64,000 bases of DNA from Heliocidaris tuberculata (Eukaryota > Echinodermata > Echinoidea > Camarodonta > Echinometridae): positions 6,917,925-6,981,924 of the forward strand of contig CM046850.1 of the NCBI GenBank assembly GCA_025618425.1, read 5' to 3'. Shown piece after piece: positions 21,178-32,569 of the stretch. The notes under the pieces are model-generated. The model was not told the origin of the DNA. It did no database searches and was given only the letters and a program-made list of their open reading frames with translations. Each line of letters begins with the position of its first letter. Positions within the stretch are counted from its first letter, which is position 1. Both the position numbers and the translations under genes were made by a program.

Positions 21178-21920
21178 GTAATGATTGCCATGATTCTTAA
21201 CCTTGCAACTCGATGTCACCTTTTTATTCACTTTCATATCTTGTCTGACACATCCAAGGATACATTCACCAATTTTCAGATCTCAACCATCACCAGTAGA
21301 GTTTTTTAGAAATCAAACTGTATTTTTTCTATTGCAATTGCTTCATTGTTGTGTTTGCGTTCATAACTAGTTGGACACCAAATGTAATCAGTAAAATTTG
21401 TTTTTAGAGAAAAGGAGCTAGAAAAAATACTTTAATTGATAATTTTATTGATTATTCAAGTGACTAAAATTGGTCACACATGCCATGATATGATTGTTGT
21501 ATTACTTCTAGGGCTACAATTTCGGTCACTGTATCGTAGGACACTAAGTTGTGAACGCAAACACATTTTTTTTTGACGGGTCACGAAATCATGGCACAAA
21601 ATCATCTCATCGAAGTAACTATTCAAACACTAAATGCTGACTTTTTTTTCATAATTTTGATGTAATTTAATGATGATAATAGCACATATATACCAACTAG
21701 AAAGAATATAAAAGTCTCATTTATTACGTGCAACAATTAATTCATCAAAATTTCAATTGGTTTCAGGTTTTCTTATGTTTCCTTTTTGAGATACAAAGCA
21801 GTTTAATTATGCAAGTATAACATTTTATTTGTTCTAGAGGGGTACATACATGTATATTGATGCCTTGCGGTGCCCTTTACTGAAGCCATGCACATATACA
21901 TGTATATTTTTGATTGGATA

Positions 21921-22332
21921 GAACATTCTTTTCCGAGTAAAATGACACTATGATCAACAATTTTTGGTGAGGCGTTTTGATTCTATACTGATTTTTTGTG
22001 AGGCAATGTCGTTTTCAAAATGAGCTACTTTTTGGAACCTTTGTCATAGTTGAAGCAGCGAGAAATTTGCGCATGACAAGTGATGACAAGTGATGACGGT
22101 TTCCCACACAATCTAAGTGAATGTTGTGTTTGTTTTCATAGCAAGAGCAGTCATGCGTTAGTCAACAGTCACAGTTGATTGTATGGGAAGTTGTCATGCG
22201 CAAATTTCTTGCTGCTTCAAGCATAACGACGGTTGCAAATTTTGAAAACGACATTGCCTCATTTATACATGTAGTTGTTACTTACCCAAAGTTGATCTTG
22301 GTGTCATTTTACTCGGGAAAGAATTTTCTACT
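21921..22332. mobile_element. Inverted-repeat element in intron
   Basis: Left arm (CCGAGTAAAATGACAC, GGCAATGTCGTTTTC, AGCGAGAAATTTGCGCATGA) is repeated as reverse complement in the right arm (22190-22332). A MITE or foldback element without coding capacity. The rest of the intron (21178-21920 and 22333-22646) holds a (TA)n tract and poly-G and no gene. Confidence 0.7.
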
Positions 22333-22450
22333 CAATAAAACAAAAACAATGACAATGTGTCAATGATGGTGTTGCGTTCTTTTTGGGCCACCCTGTAACA
22401 ACCATTGGAGAGATGATGTATGGGTGTAACCTGATTCGTTTATTTTTTGG

Positions 22451-22484
<34 letters not shown>

Positions 22485-22646
22485 TGTGTGTGTGTGCGTA
22501 TGAGGGGGGGGGGGTGTAACCTTATTTCTACATTGACCTGCAGTGTTTTTCATTGGGTACTCAAATCTTTATTTAATGAGGCGCTTGAGAATAATTGAAA
22601 TTCCGGCATAGATTAATGACGTTGCCTATTTGATTTCCATGCGAAG

Positions 22647-22852
22647 ATCTTGGCGATGTCAACCATTTGAATCGACTGGTTAGGTGGTGGAAATTCGAAC
22701 CCATGTCCTTTCGCAAGACAGTTGATGCCTACCGGGAAGCTGTCCATGAAACACACAAAAAGGCTCTCCGTAATGTTTTTATAAGTCCTCTCCGAACCCC
22801 AGAGCATGACGACTTCAAGACTTATCTGGAAGTTCTGAAGTGTCTCAACCAG
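22647..22852 (+). CDS. HERC linker exon (WWKF), paralogue A
   Basis: 206 bases, 2-base start and phase 0 end, acceptor CATGCGAAG, donor GTAATC. Reads RLVRWWKFEPMSFRKTVDAY, then a charged stretch and FKTYLEVLKCLNQ. The WW motif matches the DNWW region of HERC proteins. B exon 54792-54976 is 7 residues shorter in the middle. Confidence 0.88.
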
Positions 22853-22869
22853 GTAATCCATCTCACAGT

Positions 22870-22985
22870 AATAATGATGATGATGATGATGATGATAATA
22901 ATAATAATGATGATAATAATAATAATAATAATGATAATAGTAATAATAATAATAATAATAGTAATAATAATAATAATAATAATAA
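22870..22985 (+). repeat. (GAT)n/(AAT)n simple repeat
   Basis: Trinucleotide repeat directly after the donor site of the preceding exon. Confidence 0.95.
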
Positions 22986-23051
22986 TGCCGATGATAGTCA
23001 TGACATTGTAACTATAATGATAAAATAAGAATAACAATAATAATATAGGTT

Positions 23052-24125
23052 TTCCTGCCCAATTTCATCACAGTTGTATTCGAATTCATGAATAGGCGTT
23101 CAAGTTCAAACGATTTTCGTCAACTCTCCGCTCTCATGGTTCATTTTCATTCTTTGAGCATTCGATTTCGTATAATATCATTCCTTTTAAATCTTATTTC
23201 GTTCAATTTAGAGAGAAATTCGTTCAGTTTAACGACGCGAAGTTGTCATTCAATTTAGCGCCAGCTGAATCTAGACGTTTAATTTTCGTCCCAAATACAA
23301 ATTCAGTTTCATTTATAGGTACACACCTTCGCACTTTGAACGTTCGAATTCGATTAACATAAACGAGTAGTTTTCTGTAGTTTTATGTAATTCTTACCTC
23401 ATTCATATTCACCTTTTTTCACTGTTTTTAATTATATAATTTCCTTTCCATTTTCAAAGTTTTATATTCAAAGTTTATTTCAATCATATTTATATATTTC
23501 TTTTCTTTCTAATCTTTTCTTCCACGATTCGGGCCCCACCCCTTGGTAGCTTTTGGACCCTGCCCTTGTCCACATACGTCGCTACAATCGACCTAACCGT
23601 CGACCTGTTTATTCCTAGAGTGTCGGCCAGTTCTAGGTAGTCTTGCTGGTTGTCAAATGCTTCCGCCAACCTAGCTCTGTCCGTATTCGAGATATTCATG
23701 TACTCTCCTCGAGCCGCCGCCATAGTCGTGTATTAATGAATGTATGTGTATGAAAGTGGAGTTATGACGATTTGTCAGAGAAATGACAAAATATAAGGCA
23801 AAGGTCCCATTTGAAGGTACATAAAGTTGGCATAATTTATTCAAACAGATGCAAATTACAAAGAACATAAGCAGTAGCAAAAAATACTGCCCAAATGCTA
23901 TAAATGCTAGCCTATTCGTGAATTTGAATTCCTTAACGTTCATCAGGGCGATGCTGGTGCGAATTTGAATGCATTTTACGTGCATTTTTAATTTGAACGC
24001 GCTTTTGACACGTTTATGTGAGAAAATCATGAAATCGCATGCTAATAAAATAAGATTGAATGTTTGAATGTTGATCTCGGTGATCATTCACATTCGCTCG
24101 AAATTGAATGATCGCATCGTTAAAT
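23052..24125 (-). mobile_element. DNA transposon remnant with subterminal repeats
   Basis: Both ends carry many short copies of CGTTCAATTT-like motifs, pointing one way on the left (23090-23360) and the opposite way on the right (AATTTGAACG-like, 23915-24110). Between them lies a transposase N-terminal fragment. Exact ends and target duplication are not found. Confidence 0.5.
23490..23723 (-). pseudogene. Transposase helix-turn-helix fragment
   Basis: 77 codons on the - strand: ISNTDRARLAEAFDN, then DYLELADTLGINRSTVRSIV and GRVQKLPRGGAR. This is the DNA-binding helix-turn-helix plus arginine/glycine linker found at the N-terminus of Tc1/mariner-like transposases. No catalytic DDE part follows, so it is a truncated remnant. 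Confidence 0.65.
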
Positions 24126-24140
24126 CGGATGCAATTTTGA

Positions 24141-24412
24141 GCCCAAACTTAGAACAAGGAGATTTTGATGACACTTTTAAAAAACCCTGGTGCTCAGTCA
24201 TCCATGGCAGAAATGTCATGAATGGGGTACCAATGGACAGACAACAAGTTACTTTTCACCATGAAATAAATTTCAAGATCACATCGGTTATAACATTTTT
24301 ATTAGAAGCTATCAAATTTGGGTATACTATTTTGATACGCATTTTATAGCGTTGTGAACTTTATATTTGTGTTACTATGTATGTATGTATGTATATATAT
24401 ATATTTATCTTT
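24141..24412 (+). repeat. Inverted-repeat arm (partner 28430-28713)
   Basis: From GCCCAAACTTAGAACAAGGA to TAGCGTTGTGAACTTTATAT and a (TA)n tract; the reverse complement lies at 28430-28713 with about 85-90% identity by eye. The pair encloses an exon (24877) and the Penelope-like element, so these are two copies of one element in opposite orientation or nested foldback arms. Confidence 0.8.
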
Positions 24413-24876
24413 TTTAAAATTTATTTATTTATATCAAATCAAAGGTTAAAATTGGCAAGATTAAGTGAACAATTTTTAACGCTAAAGCTGATCCTATTAC
24501 ATATAACTTTAAGTTGATTGGATCAGCTCATTATGCGATTTACGTTTTGTTTTTGTTTTTATTTTTTTCTAATGTTTGCACATGCTGTTAAGGTATTGAC
24601 TCATGTTGACGAGATATCTTTATTGTTTCTTTTACATGATTTTCTTTCATTAAAGGCAATACAGAGTTCAAGCTTGTGCATTAATTAAAGAGATATCAAA
24701 TCCTCCTGATTCATTTACAATTCTAGATGCCACCAAAAAAAATCAATAATCATTTTTCTTCAAATTATAATTATAAATAGACCACAAAATCGGGTTGTCT
24801 GATCGGTCGGATTAATAAACTGTTGTGTTTTTAATTTTTTTTGTCCGTTTGTTTGATTGTTCGAACCTTGCCTCAG

Positions 24877-24984
24877 ATAAATCTCCAACAAGATATCGTA
24901 CCTGTAAAGACGTTCTACATTCCTGATTTGAGAACAGACGTTATGCAAAAAGAGCAATTTCGCGTCGCGTTATCTCGGACCAAG
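24877..24984 (+). CDS. HERC linker exon (FYIPDL), paralogue A
   Basis: 108 bases, phase 0 at both ends, acceptor CTTGCCTCAG, donor GTAAGT. Reads INLQQDIVPVKTFYIPDL then RTDVMQKEQFRVALSRTK, matching the FYIPEL-type motif of HERC3/4. Counterpart 55576-55686 in B. Intron sequence before (24416-24876) and after (24985-25577) shows only simple repeats. Confidence 0.9.
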
Positions 24985-24990
24985 GTAAGT

Positions 24991-25025
<35 letters not shown>

Positions 25026-25570
25026 ATCGTCAAACTGGAAGTACCCCCAAATGTTTCCATCTTGTTGAATTTCTGAGTTTACGTCTGAAGATAATTGATC
25101 ATGACTGTCCTAAATTAAAACATCTTATTTTATCATCGTAGTCTCTTTTTTTTGGGGGGGGGGGAGTGGGGAGTATATACAGTCTTAAGTGGAATGTGGA
25201 ATGAGTTCAGACGATAGAAAAGAGAAGTATTTCAACACAATATAAAATTATTTGTTTTTGTTTTTGTTTTGTTTTGGGGGCATGAGGTTAGAACGAAAAA
25301 TTAAGTTGAATGGGTTTACTATCCTCCTCTCCCTCGACGTTGATCAGTTTTTTTTTCATTTTATTGACATTATCATCTATCTCTCTCTGTCTCACTGCTC
25401 CCCCTCTTTTCTTCAAATTCACCTTAATTTGTGTTGTTTCCATATATTAATCAAGATAGATAGAAATATATATTCTCAAATAATATGAATCAGATACAAG
25501 ACAAAAAAGTATAATTAACATTTTCTAATTTTAAAAATAGTGAACATAATTGATTAAACAATAAAGTTTA

Positions 25571-25625
<55 letters not shown>

Positions 25626-25679
25626 GAAAATAAAGTTCACAACATCGTATAGAATACACACACGAGGAGCATGTTTTTA

Positions 25680-25719
25680 ACTTCACAAGCGCTTTCGATT
25701 TATTCTCTTCAGGTGAAGT
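25680..25719 (-). ncRNA. Hammerhead ribozyme motif, PLE1 left arm
   Basis: Mirror copy of the motif at 28287-28326, on the - strand, thus in sense with the RT remnant. Core CTGAAGA, stem II GAATAAATC, GAA, stem III AGCGCT, cleavage-site T, and a 7-base-pair stem I (ACTTCAC with GTGAAGT). All conserved core positions are present. Confidence 0.8.
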
Positions 25720-26146
25720 GAGCCTTTGATAGTTTTACATGACTTTATATACAAGTATAATCAAGGAAATACAGTAATATTCAAATGAGGACGAGGTTTT
25801 TAACATTGTCCTATAGTTGTTTTTACGACATGATTTATCTTAATCTTAATCTTAATCTTAGATTAAGCGTTGTAAGTAGGAAGTCTTCTATGTTCAGTTT
25901 GTTTGAGAATCTTAATCCATACAACTCAACACATCGTAAAGTTACACAAAGATTCTTAATGATGTAAAACATCTAATATTTCCTGTGTTCATGGGAATAA
26001 CAAACAAAGGTGGGTGACTGTAAAAAAATAACAAAGGAAAAAAGATATAGGTTATAGGACATTTCCCAGCATTCGGATTGAACGTGCATAGTCTTAAGAA
26101 GAGAAAGACATAGAGTGATGGGTGGGGGGGGGGGGGGGGGGGGGGC

Positions 26147-26187
<41 letters not shown>

Positions 26188-26675
26188 AGGAAAAAAAGAG
26201 GGGAAAAAAAAAAAACAAAACAAACAGGGGTAACGAGAGAGGGAGGGAAGGGCAGAAGGGAAGAGAGAGAGAGAGAGAGAGAGAGAACGAGAAGAGAGAT
26301 GGTAAAAGATGCATATGGTATCGTTTCCTGGATTACATAATTCAAATACATCAATCTTTTTATATAATTTTATACATGTTTGAAGATTTAGATAAAGAAT
26401 ATCTTGATAAAAATCAAATAATAAGTAATACATACAGAGGAACACAGAGATATATATTATTCTTTATTATCTTTTTGTTTCAGATATCCTAAAATATTAA
26501 AAATATTAAAAATATTAGTACTACAAAGCATTCAAAGAAGGCATGAATTTTGAAATGAAGTATTTTTCTTTTAGACATCTTTTAATTTTGTTGTCTTCTT
26601 TCATTTTGTAAAAAGGGAATATATCAAAGTTTGGTTCTTGTGAGCCAGCACATTTTTCGATGTGAGCGCTCACTT

Positions 26676-27672
26676 TTAGTTGTCGATATTGTTCTTGGCG
26701 TATTTGTTGTCTATGTACAGTGAGTCTGTGACGAAGTGTGTCCCTGTTTCACCTATATATTGTTCCCCACAGCCATGGCAAATTATACAATATATGAGAT
26801 TCTGTGTAGTACATGTGAAAGGGAATGATATTTGGAACACTTCATTTTTGTTTCTGAAGATAATATGATTAGTTTCTTTTATATATGGGCAAGCTTTGCA
26901 TCTTTTATCGTTACATTTTGTAATACCATTTTTCATACCATTAAGGTGTGATTTCGGGGCTGCCCTAGTTAACAAGCGTTTCAAATTTGGGCTTTGGCGT
27001 TTACTGGAGATTAAATGCGTTCCTTTAAATGTTTGCTTTAATTCTCTGTCGTTTGACAAGGCGGCCAATGTTTCTTTAATCAGTTTAGAGATATTTGGAT
27101 TATTTGGATTATGAGTGTGAATAAAAGATATGGATTCAGTATTTTCATTTTTCGGCTTACATGATCTTAGTTCTTTTAAAGACAGATTTTCAGCTTTCAC
27201 AATACCATTCTGGATGATTTTCTCAGGATATTCTCTGGCTTTTAACATGTGCTTTAATTCTAACAATCGTTTCTTACGAACATCACTATCTGATACTATT
27301 GTGCAAATACGTCTAGCTTAATTATAGGGAACATTTGTTTTACAGTGTCTTGGGTGACACGACTTGAAGTGTAAGTACTGGTGTGTGTCTGTAACTTTAT
27401 AGAATATATCTGTTTTTAATTTTGTTCAAATCGTTTATTACCATTATGTCCAAAAAACTTATTTTTTCATTGCTAATTTCAAACTTGAATGTTATATTCG
27501 GGTGAAGTTGTTGAAGGATATTGTTGAATGGGGTTATATCTCCAAATTCTGCCTTCCATATAATGAAACAATCATCAAGATATCTAAGCCAGTTTTCCTT
27601 TATGTAGGATTTAACCCCGCTATTAAAGTTCCGTTCTACTTCAGCATATAATTTCATTTCTAGATAGCCCAT
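26676..27672 (-). pseudogene. Penelope-like RT/GIY-YIG remnant
   Basis: Read on the - strand: RT palm end with NWLRYLDDCFIIWKAEF (YLDD box, about 27590), then FKFEISNEKISFLDIMV, a 1-base frameshift near 27405, TDTHQYLHFKSCHPRHCK, a stop near 27320, RKKRLLELKHMLKAREYPEK, then CKACPYIKE and a GIY-YIG core YCIICHGCGEQYIGETG near 26760. This order (RT, linker, CCHH-like patch, GIY-YIG) is that of Penelope-like elements. The upstream RT fingers are missing, and the endonuclease stops soon after the YIG motif. Not active. Confidence 0.85.
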
Positions 27673-28286
27673 GAATAAAGATTGATGTATTTGAATTATG
27701 TAATCCAGGAAACGATACCATATGCATCTTTTACCATCTCTCTTCTCGTTCTCTCTCTCTCTCTCTCTCTTTCCCTTCTGCCCTTCCCTCTCTCGTTACC
27801 CCTGTTTGTTTTGTTTGTTTTTTTCCCTCTTTTTCCCTCTCTCTCTCTCTCTCTCTCTTCTGCCCTGCCCCCCCCCCCCCCCCCCCATCACTCTATGTCT
27901 TTCTCTTCTTAAGACTATGCACGTTCAATCCGAATGCTGGGAAATATCCTATAACCTATATCTTTTTCCTTTGTTATTTTTTTACAGTCACCCACCTTTG
28001 TTTGTTATTCCCATGAACACAGGAAATATTAGATGTTTTACATCATTAAGAATCTTTGTGTAACTTTACGATGTGTTGAGTTGTATGGATTAAGATTCTC
28101 AAACAAACTGAACATAGAAGACTTCCTACTTACAACGCTTAATCTAAGATTAAGATTAAGATTAAGATTAATCATGTCGTAAAAACAATTATAGGACAAT
28201 GTTAAAAACCTCGTCCTCATTTGAATATTACTGTATTTCCTTGATTATACTTGTATATAAAGTCATGTAAAACTATCAAAGGCTCA

Positions 28287-28326
28287 CTTCACCTGAAGAG
28301 AATAAATCGAAAGCGCTTGTGAAGTT
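28287..28326 (+). ncRNA. Hammerhead ribozyme motif, PLE1 right arm
   Basis: Type I layout on the + strand: stem I strand ACTTCAC (28287-28293), core CTGAAGA (28294-28300), short stem II GAATAAATC (28301-28309), GAA (28310-28312), self-complementary stem III AGCGCT (28313-28318), position 17 T (28319), stem I strand GTGAAGT (28320-28326). Cleavage is expected after 28319 (C-U-U obeys the NUH rule). The loop-less palindromic stem III fits the dimeric hammerheads known from Penelope-like elements. Confidence 0.8.
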
Positions 28327-28429
28327 AAAAACATGCTCCTCGTGTGTGTATTCTATACGATGTTGTGAATTTTCTACATATCTTTAAACTGCATTTCGTC
28401 GGAACTTTGTTCCTGTGAACATTTTGTGA

Positions 28430-28713
28430 TATATATATATATATATATACATACATACATATACATACAAAGTAAAAGAAATATACAGTTCACAACGCTA
28501 TTTAGCGCGTATAAAAAAAAAGTATACCCAACTTTGATAGCTTCTAATCAAAATGTTATAACCAATGTGACTTTGAAATTTATTATATGGTGAAAAGTAA
28601 CTTGTTGTCTGTCCAGTGGTACCTCATTCATGACATTAATTTTATGCCAAGGATGACTGAGCACCAGAGTTTTTAAAAAGTGTCGTCAAAATCTCCTTGT
28701 TCCAAGTTTGGGC
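28430..28713 (-). repeat. Inverted-repeat arm (partner 24141-24412)
   Basis: Reverse complement of 24141-24412, including the (TA)n tract and the GTTCACAACGCTA motif. Lies just outside the PLE1 right end. Confidence 0.8.
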
Positions 28714-28830
28714 TGATACAACGAATGTGGGTCAAGTAATATGAATGTGTTACTTTAGTCTAAAATTATTTTTAAAGTTTAATTCTCCTTTATGCTTCAA
28801 TGCTTCATTGTTTAAAGTGATCCAGTGTGT

Positions 28831-28834
<4 letters not shown>

Positions 28835-28897
<63 letters not shown>
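28835..28897. repeat. (TA)n microsatellite
   Basis: About 31 uninterrupted TA units, 60 bases before the next exon. Confidence 0.95.
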
Positions 28898-28900
<3 letters not shown>

Positions 28901-28956
28901 TCATCATTCAACTGCTTCTGTTTTTTCTCACATCGCTTTTATTCTTGTTCGTCCAG

Positions 28957-29058
28957 GTGCTGCCTTTCCAAGGATTTTCTTGGTTGTCATATCCATTTCT
29001 CATTGATCTGAAAACCAAGGCAATTGTCTTAGATTTCCGTATCATGACAGATCGAGAG
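28957..29058 (+). CDS. HERC linker exon (SYPFLID), paralogue A
   Basis: 102 bases, phase 0 at both ends, acceptor TTCGTCCAG, donor GTAAGT. Reads VLPFQGFSWLSYPFLIDLKT then KAIVLDFRIMTDRE, the SYPFVFD-like HERC segment just before the HECT domain. B exon 58906-59007 has identical length. Confidence 0.92.
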
Positions 29059-29409
29059 GTAAGTCCCATACTTTATAATAGTAGTAATAATAATAATAAT
29101 AATAATGATGATAAAAAATATAATAATAATAATAAGAAGAAGAAGAATAAGAATAATAATAATAATTGTGTCTTGTTTACCCAAGGTAGCCTACTCCTCC
29201 TGCGGGCCATGCAATTATTAATACCCCAAGCATTGCCGGAGGGGGGGGGGGGGGGGACACTCGTTTTTTCTGAAGGTTCGTATTTCCGAAGGTTCATAAT
29301 TCCGAAACATAAATTTTCTATGCCTGGGGGTTCATAATTTCGAAAAAGAAAAAAGTTCGTAATTCCGAACATTCGCTGTATTATTCCGAAACACCTTTAA
29401 GGGTATGTT

Positions 29410-30080
29410 TTGTAAAAAAATCTGCAATAGCATCAAATAGCACATAATGCTATGGCAAATTAATTAAGGAAAGGAAAACTGTACCTATTCGACGAGAGTT
29501 TCCAGGGAATGGGCAGTGATTAAGGGTAGCCACTCCCTGTAGCTGGGTAGAGTGGATGCTGAAGTTGTGTGTGGTTTGTTATAAGTGGGTCATCAAGCAA
29601 AAAACAGAGGAAGAAAGAAAGGAAAAAGAAAAGGGCGAAGAAAGAGGAAAAAGACGAAAAGGGGAAACCCCCTACATGCCTAAACACCTTGTATGGATAT
29701 GTAAAAAAAAAAAAATATCTGCAGTAGCTCCATATACAGATATAGCACATTATTGCTTCGGGAAATTAATAAAGGGAAGGAAAACTGTACCTATTCGACG
29801 AGGGTTTCCAGGGAGTGGGCAGGGATTAAGGGTAGCCACTCCCTGGAGCTACATTGTTTTACCCCCCCCCCCCCCCCCACCCCCGCTCCCGCCCCAAGCT
29901 ACAACGGTTCCGACGCTTGGGGTAGGAGGGATACTGAAGTAGTGTGTGTGGTTTGTTATCAGTCGGTCATCAAGTCAAAAAAGAGGAAGAAAGATGGGAA
30001 AAAGAAAAGGGAAGAAAAAGACGAAAAAGGGAAACCCCCTAAACACCTTGTACGGGTATGTTAAATCTGTTCATCATGAG
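29410..30080 (+). repeat. Two-copy tandem duplication, about 300 bases per unit
   Basis: AAACTGTACCTATTCGACGA and TTAAGGGTAGCCACTCCCTG occur in both units (29470s/29520s and 29780s/29830s), each followed by a purine-rich GAAGAAAG stretch and AACACCTTGTA. About 85% identical by eye. Confidence 0.8.
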
Positions 30081-31889
30081 ATCCAGGATTTCCAAGTGGG
30101 AAGGGGTCGGGAGGTATCCACATCAAATGTAAGGATATCGTAATATGAACGCCATCGCATCAGTTTAGAAACTGCAGTTTCTTTCAGATGCAAAAATTTA
30201 ATGATGCATAATTGTTTGATTTAAAAAAAAAAGAAGCATAATGTAATTCATTACACCTGGGGTTGGTATATGGGAGGGGAATTTTTAATTTGACATTTCT
30301 CCAGACATGTCATGAATGATATCGGTGTTCTTGATTTTGACAGAAATTTGATGGATGAGATGACTGCATATGACTGTATACATCCGAATTGGGTGTGGAA
30401 TGAACAAATTTTCCGACGATATTTGTATTTTTTCACCAGAAAAAAAATTGAGAAGGAGACTTGACACGCCCAATTCCCCCATCAGTGACCCCCCCCCCCC
30501 CCTTAAATTAGATTCGGCTGACCTAATTTCTAATTGTCTCAAGAGCATGAAGAGTTGGAACCTTTGTGGAACAGGGTTGGGAATTTACCTATGCCTACCC
30601 TGCAATGGCTCCCAAACTGAAAATCTTCCGATGACCAGTAAGGGACCCGATCGAGAACGACATTTTGAATATCATTTACAGGCATCACAAAAGTTGAGAT
30701 TGAACTGCTCATAAGGGTGCGATTAGTCTAGATTCCATCCGTTTTTTATGTTTGGTTTATTCCCCTATGATGCTCCGTCTCTCTGTCTCTGTCTGTCTCT
30801 CTGTCTGTCTGTCTCTCTCTCTTCGTTCCCCTCACTACACGCATATTCCACACAGAGCGCGACTCTCCACTAATCACGCGATCCCCAAATTTCACTGGTG
30901 GAGAGGGTCGAATGACATGACTATCTCAGTTTTATACTAGGTTTACATTATCTTCCCCTGCGGCCACGACAGTCACGTTTCAGGCCACCGTGGACAAAAC
31001 GGGATGGACGTGAGACCACGCGGGGGGGGGGGGGGGGATGGGCAAAAGTGACAGGCCGTAATTGCCGTGGATGCCGCGACAGATTTTTAGCTGTCAAAAA
31101 ATTTGCCACGGCAGTCATGGTGTGGATGAAAAACCTAGTAGGCCGTAGTAAAACGGTGAGAACGCAACAAAACGTGACAGTACGTAATAGGCTAGGGTGT
31201 TTGGTAGCCGTTTCGTCGCGTTCATTCACGGTGTGTCCCGGCGTGTGGCGGTTTACGGGCCCGGCGCGATACGGCTCGTTGCGTTCTTCTGCGGTCTGAC
31301 ACGGCGCGCGCGGTCGGGGGGGGGGGGCATTCATGATGTTGTCTCGTCTAAGTTTAGGATAGATTGCTATTACTTGGGAGACCTCCTTTTTATACCGTGG
31401 GCACAAACGTGCTCCAAAGCTGCACCGCGCCCACGTTTCGTCCTTAGAAAGCCTTGACAGAACGTGAAAAACTGTCAGAACTTGTTCAGAACGTGAGAAA
31501 TGTGAGGGACCCCATCAGAACTTGACGGGCCGGGATGGTCACGTACCCTTGAATAAAAATAGAATTAGGGGAGCCAATGACAACCCCCCTCCTAAAACCC
31601 CCCCCCCCAAAAAAAAAAAAAAAAAAAAAAACGGTGATTTTTTTTCGGGGGGGGGGAGGGGGGTGGTTCTTTTTCACTTACATGGCCGTCACTTATCTCT
31701 TAACTTGTCCCTTATTTTTTCCTTTCCTTTTTCCGATTTTCTTCTCCCCTCTGTTCTGTTTTTCCTTTCTTATTCTCTTGTAGTCCTCTTTTCTCTGTTC
31801 TCCTTTTCCCTTTTCAGACCCCTGATGGGGAGGGAAGGGGACTCAGTTGTTTTGGCCCCTCCTTTTCCCCCTTTTCAAAGGTATATACA
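30081..31889. other. Repeat-rich intron without a gene
   Basis: Contains (TCTG)n (30775-30825), several C, G and A homopolymers, and at 31600-31670 a C-A-then-T-G homopolymer block that can fold on itself. A GC-rich patch lies near 31000-31450. No supported coding region. Confidence 0.5.
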
Positions 31890-32323
31890 TTATTTCATTT
31901 TCGAAATTATGAACCCTATTTCGTTTTCAGATATAATTGTGAACCCCATTTCATTTTTGGAATTATAAACCTTCGGAATTATGAACCTTTTTTCTTTTTC
32001 ATAATTACTAACCTTCGGAATGATGAACCCTTTTTCAATTTCGGAATTACGAACTGCAGAGTAACGAACCTTCGGAATAACTAACCGTTCGAAATTATGA
32101 ACCTTCGGAAATGTGAGTCTTTTTCTTTTTTTGCTTGCTCGCTTCACCCACGCGCAAAACTTGGCTACTGGAAAGTTTGTATTCGGGCAAGACACGACTG
32201 CATCTCTGCAGATTTCATTCTGCTAACTCAATGGATAAGACTCTATTCCAACATTTAAGTTGAAATGGTTAATACTAGAGATTTATAGACGATACATTCT
32301 TGTCTTTTCGAAAATACTTCAAG

Positions 32324-32569
32324 AATGCCGAGGAACGAGAAACGGGAAGGAGGGAACTACGATTAGTGTTCCAACGCTTCCGCGGCTGCCTCTCTTTCTC
32401 CTCATACCTCTCACCTGTGGTCCTCATCGTAAATCGGGATGATATCTTCGGGACTCGCGTCCGGGAGCAGCTAGCTAAGATGTTGGGGTTCCCCAGTTCT
32501 ACCGTTCAGAAACCTCTTAGGGTCACTTTTGAAGGGGAAAGTGGTATTGACGAGGGAGCACTGAGTATG
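32324..32569 (+). CDS. HECT N-lobe exon 1, paralogue A
   Basis: 246 bases, phase 0 at both ends, acceptor ATACTTCAAG. Reads a basic start, LSPVVLIVNRDDIFGTRV, then TVQKPLRVTFEGESGIDEGA to LSM|. This is the HECT start (LHVRRxxLV...KKPLKVxFxGEExxDxGG in HERC3/4). The DEGA differs from the usual DEGG/DAGG. Donor is ATG|GTAAAA. The B exon 61002-61250 has the same end and one more codon. The donor motif is reiterated in the following minisatellite. Confidence 0.9.

Larger units (their letters stand above)
25624..28378 (-). mobile_element. Penelope-like element with inverted arms (PLE1)
   Basis: A core of RT and GIY-YIG endonuclease remnants (26676-27672, - strand) between two arms of about 700 bases, 25624-26345 and 27680-28378, that are reverse complements of each other with small indels in the TC/AG-rich and poly-G parts. 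Penelope-like elements commonly carry such terminal repeats in direct or inverted order. Each arm has one hammerhead ribozyme motif. A (TA)n tract borders the left end. It lies in an intron of paralogue A. Confidence 0.85.
29255..32115. mobile_element. Second foldback-like element (TTCGGAATTACGAAC arms)
   Basis: Left arm 29255-29395 has units such as GGTTCATAATTCCGAA; right arm 31890-32110 has TTCGGAATTATGAACC units about 15-40 bases apart, the reverse complement. Between them are a tandem duplication (29410-30080), G/C homopolymers and unremarkable sequence. The plan of short tandem units in inverted arms is the same as at 12508-18886, but no exact end or target duplication is seen. Confidence 0.5.

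Noticed and set aside
26115..26492. Gly/Arg/Glu-rich ORF on +, and Ser/Leu/Pro-rich ORFs on -
   Set aside because: Translation of poly-G and (AG)n in the PLE1 left arm; the same occurs inverted at 27682-28063.
30948..31406. 152-codon ORF on the - strand
   Set aside because: GC-rich low-information frame with several overlapping frames on +; no family motif.
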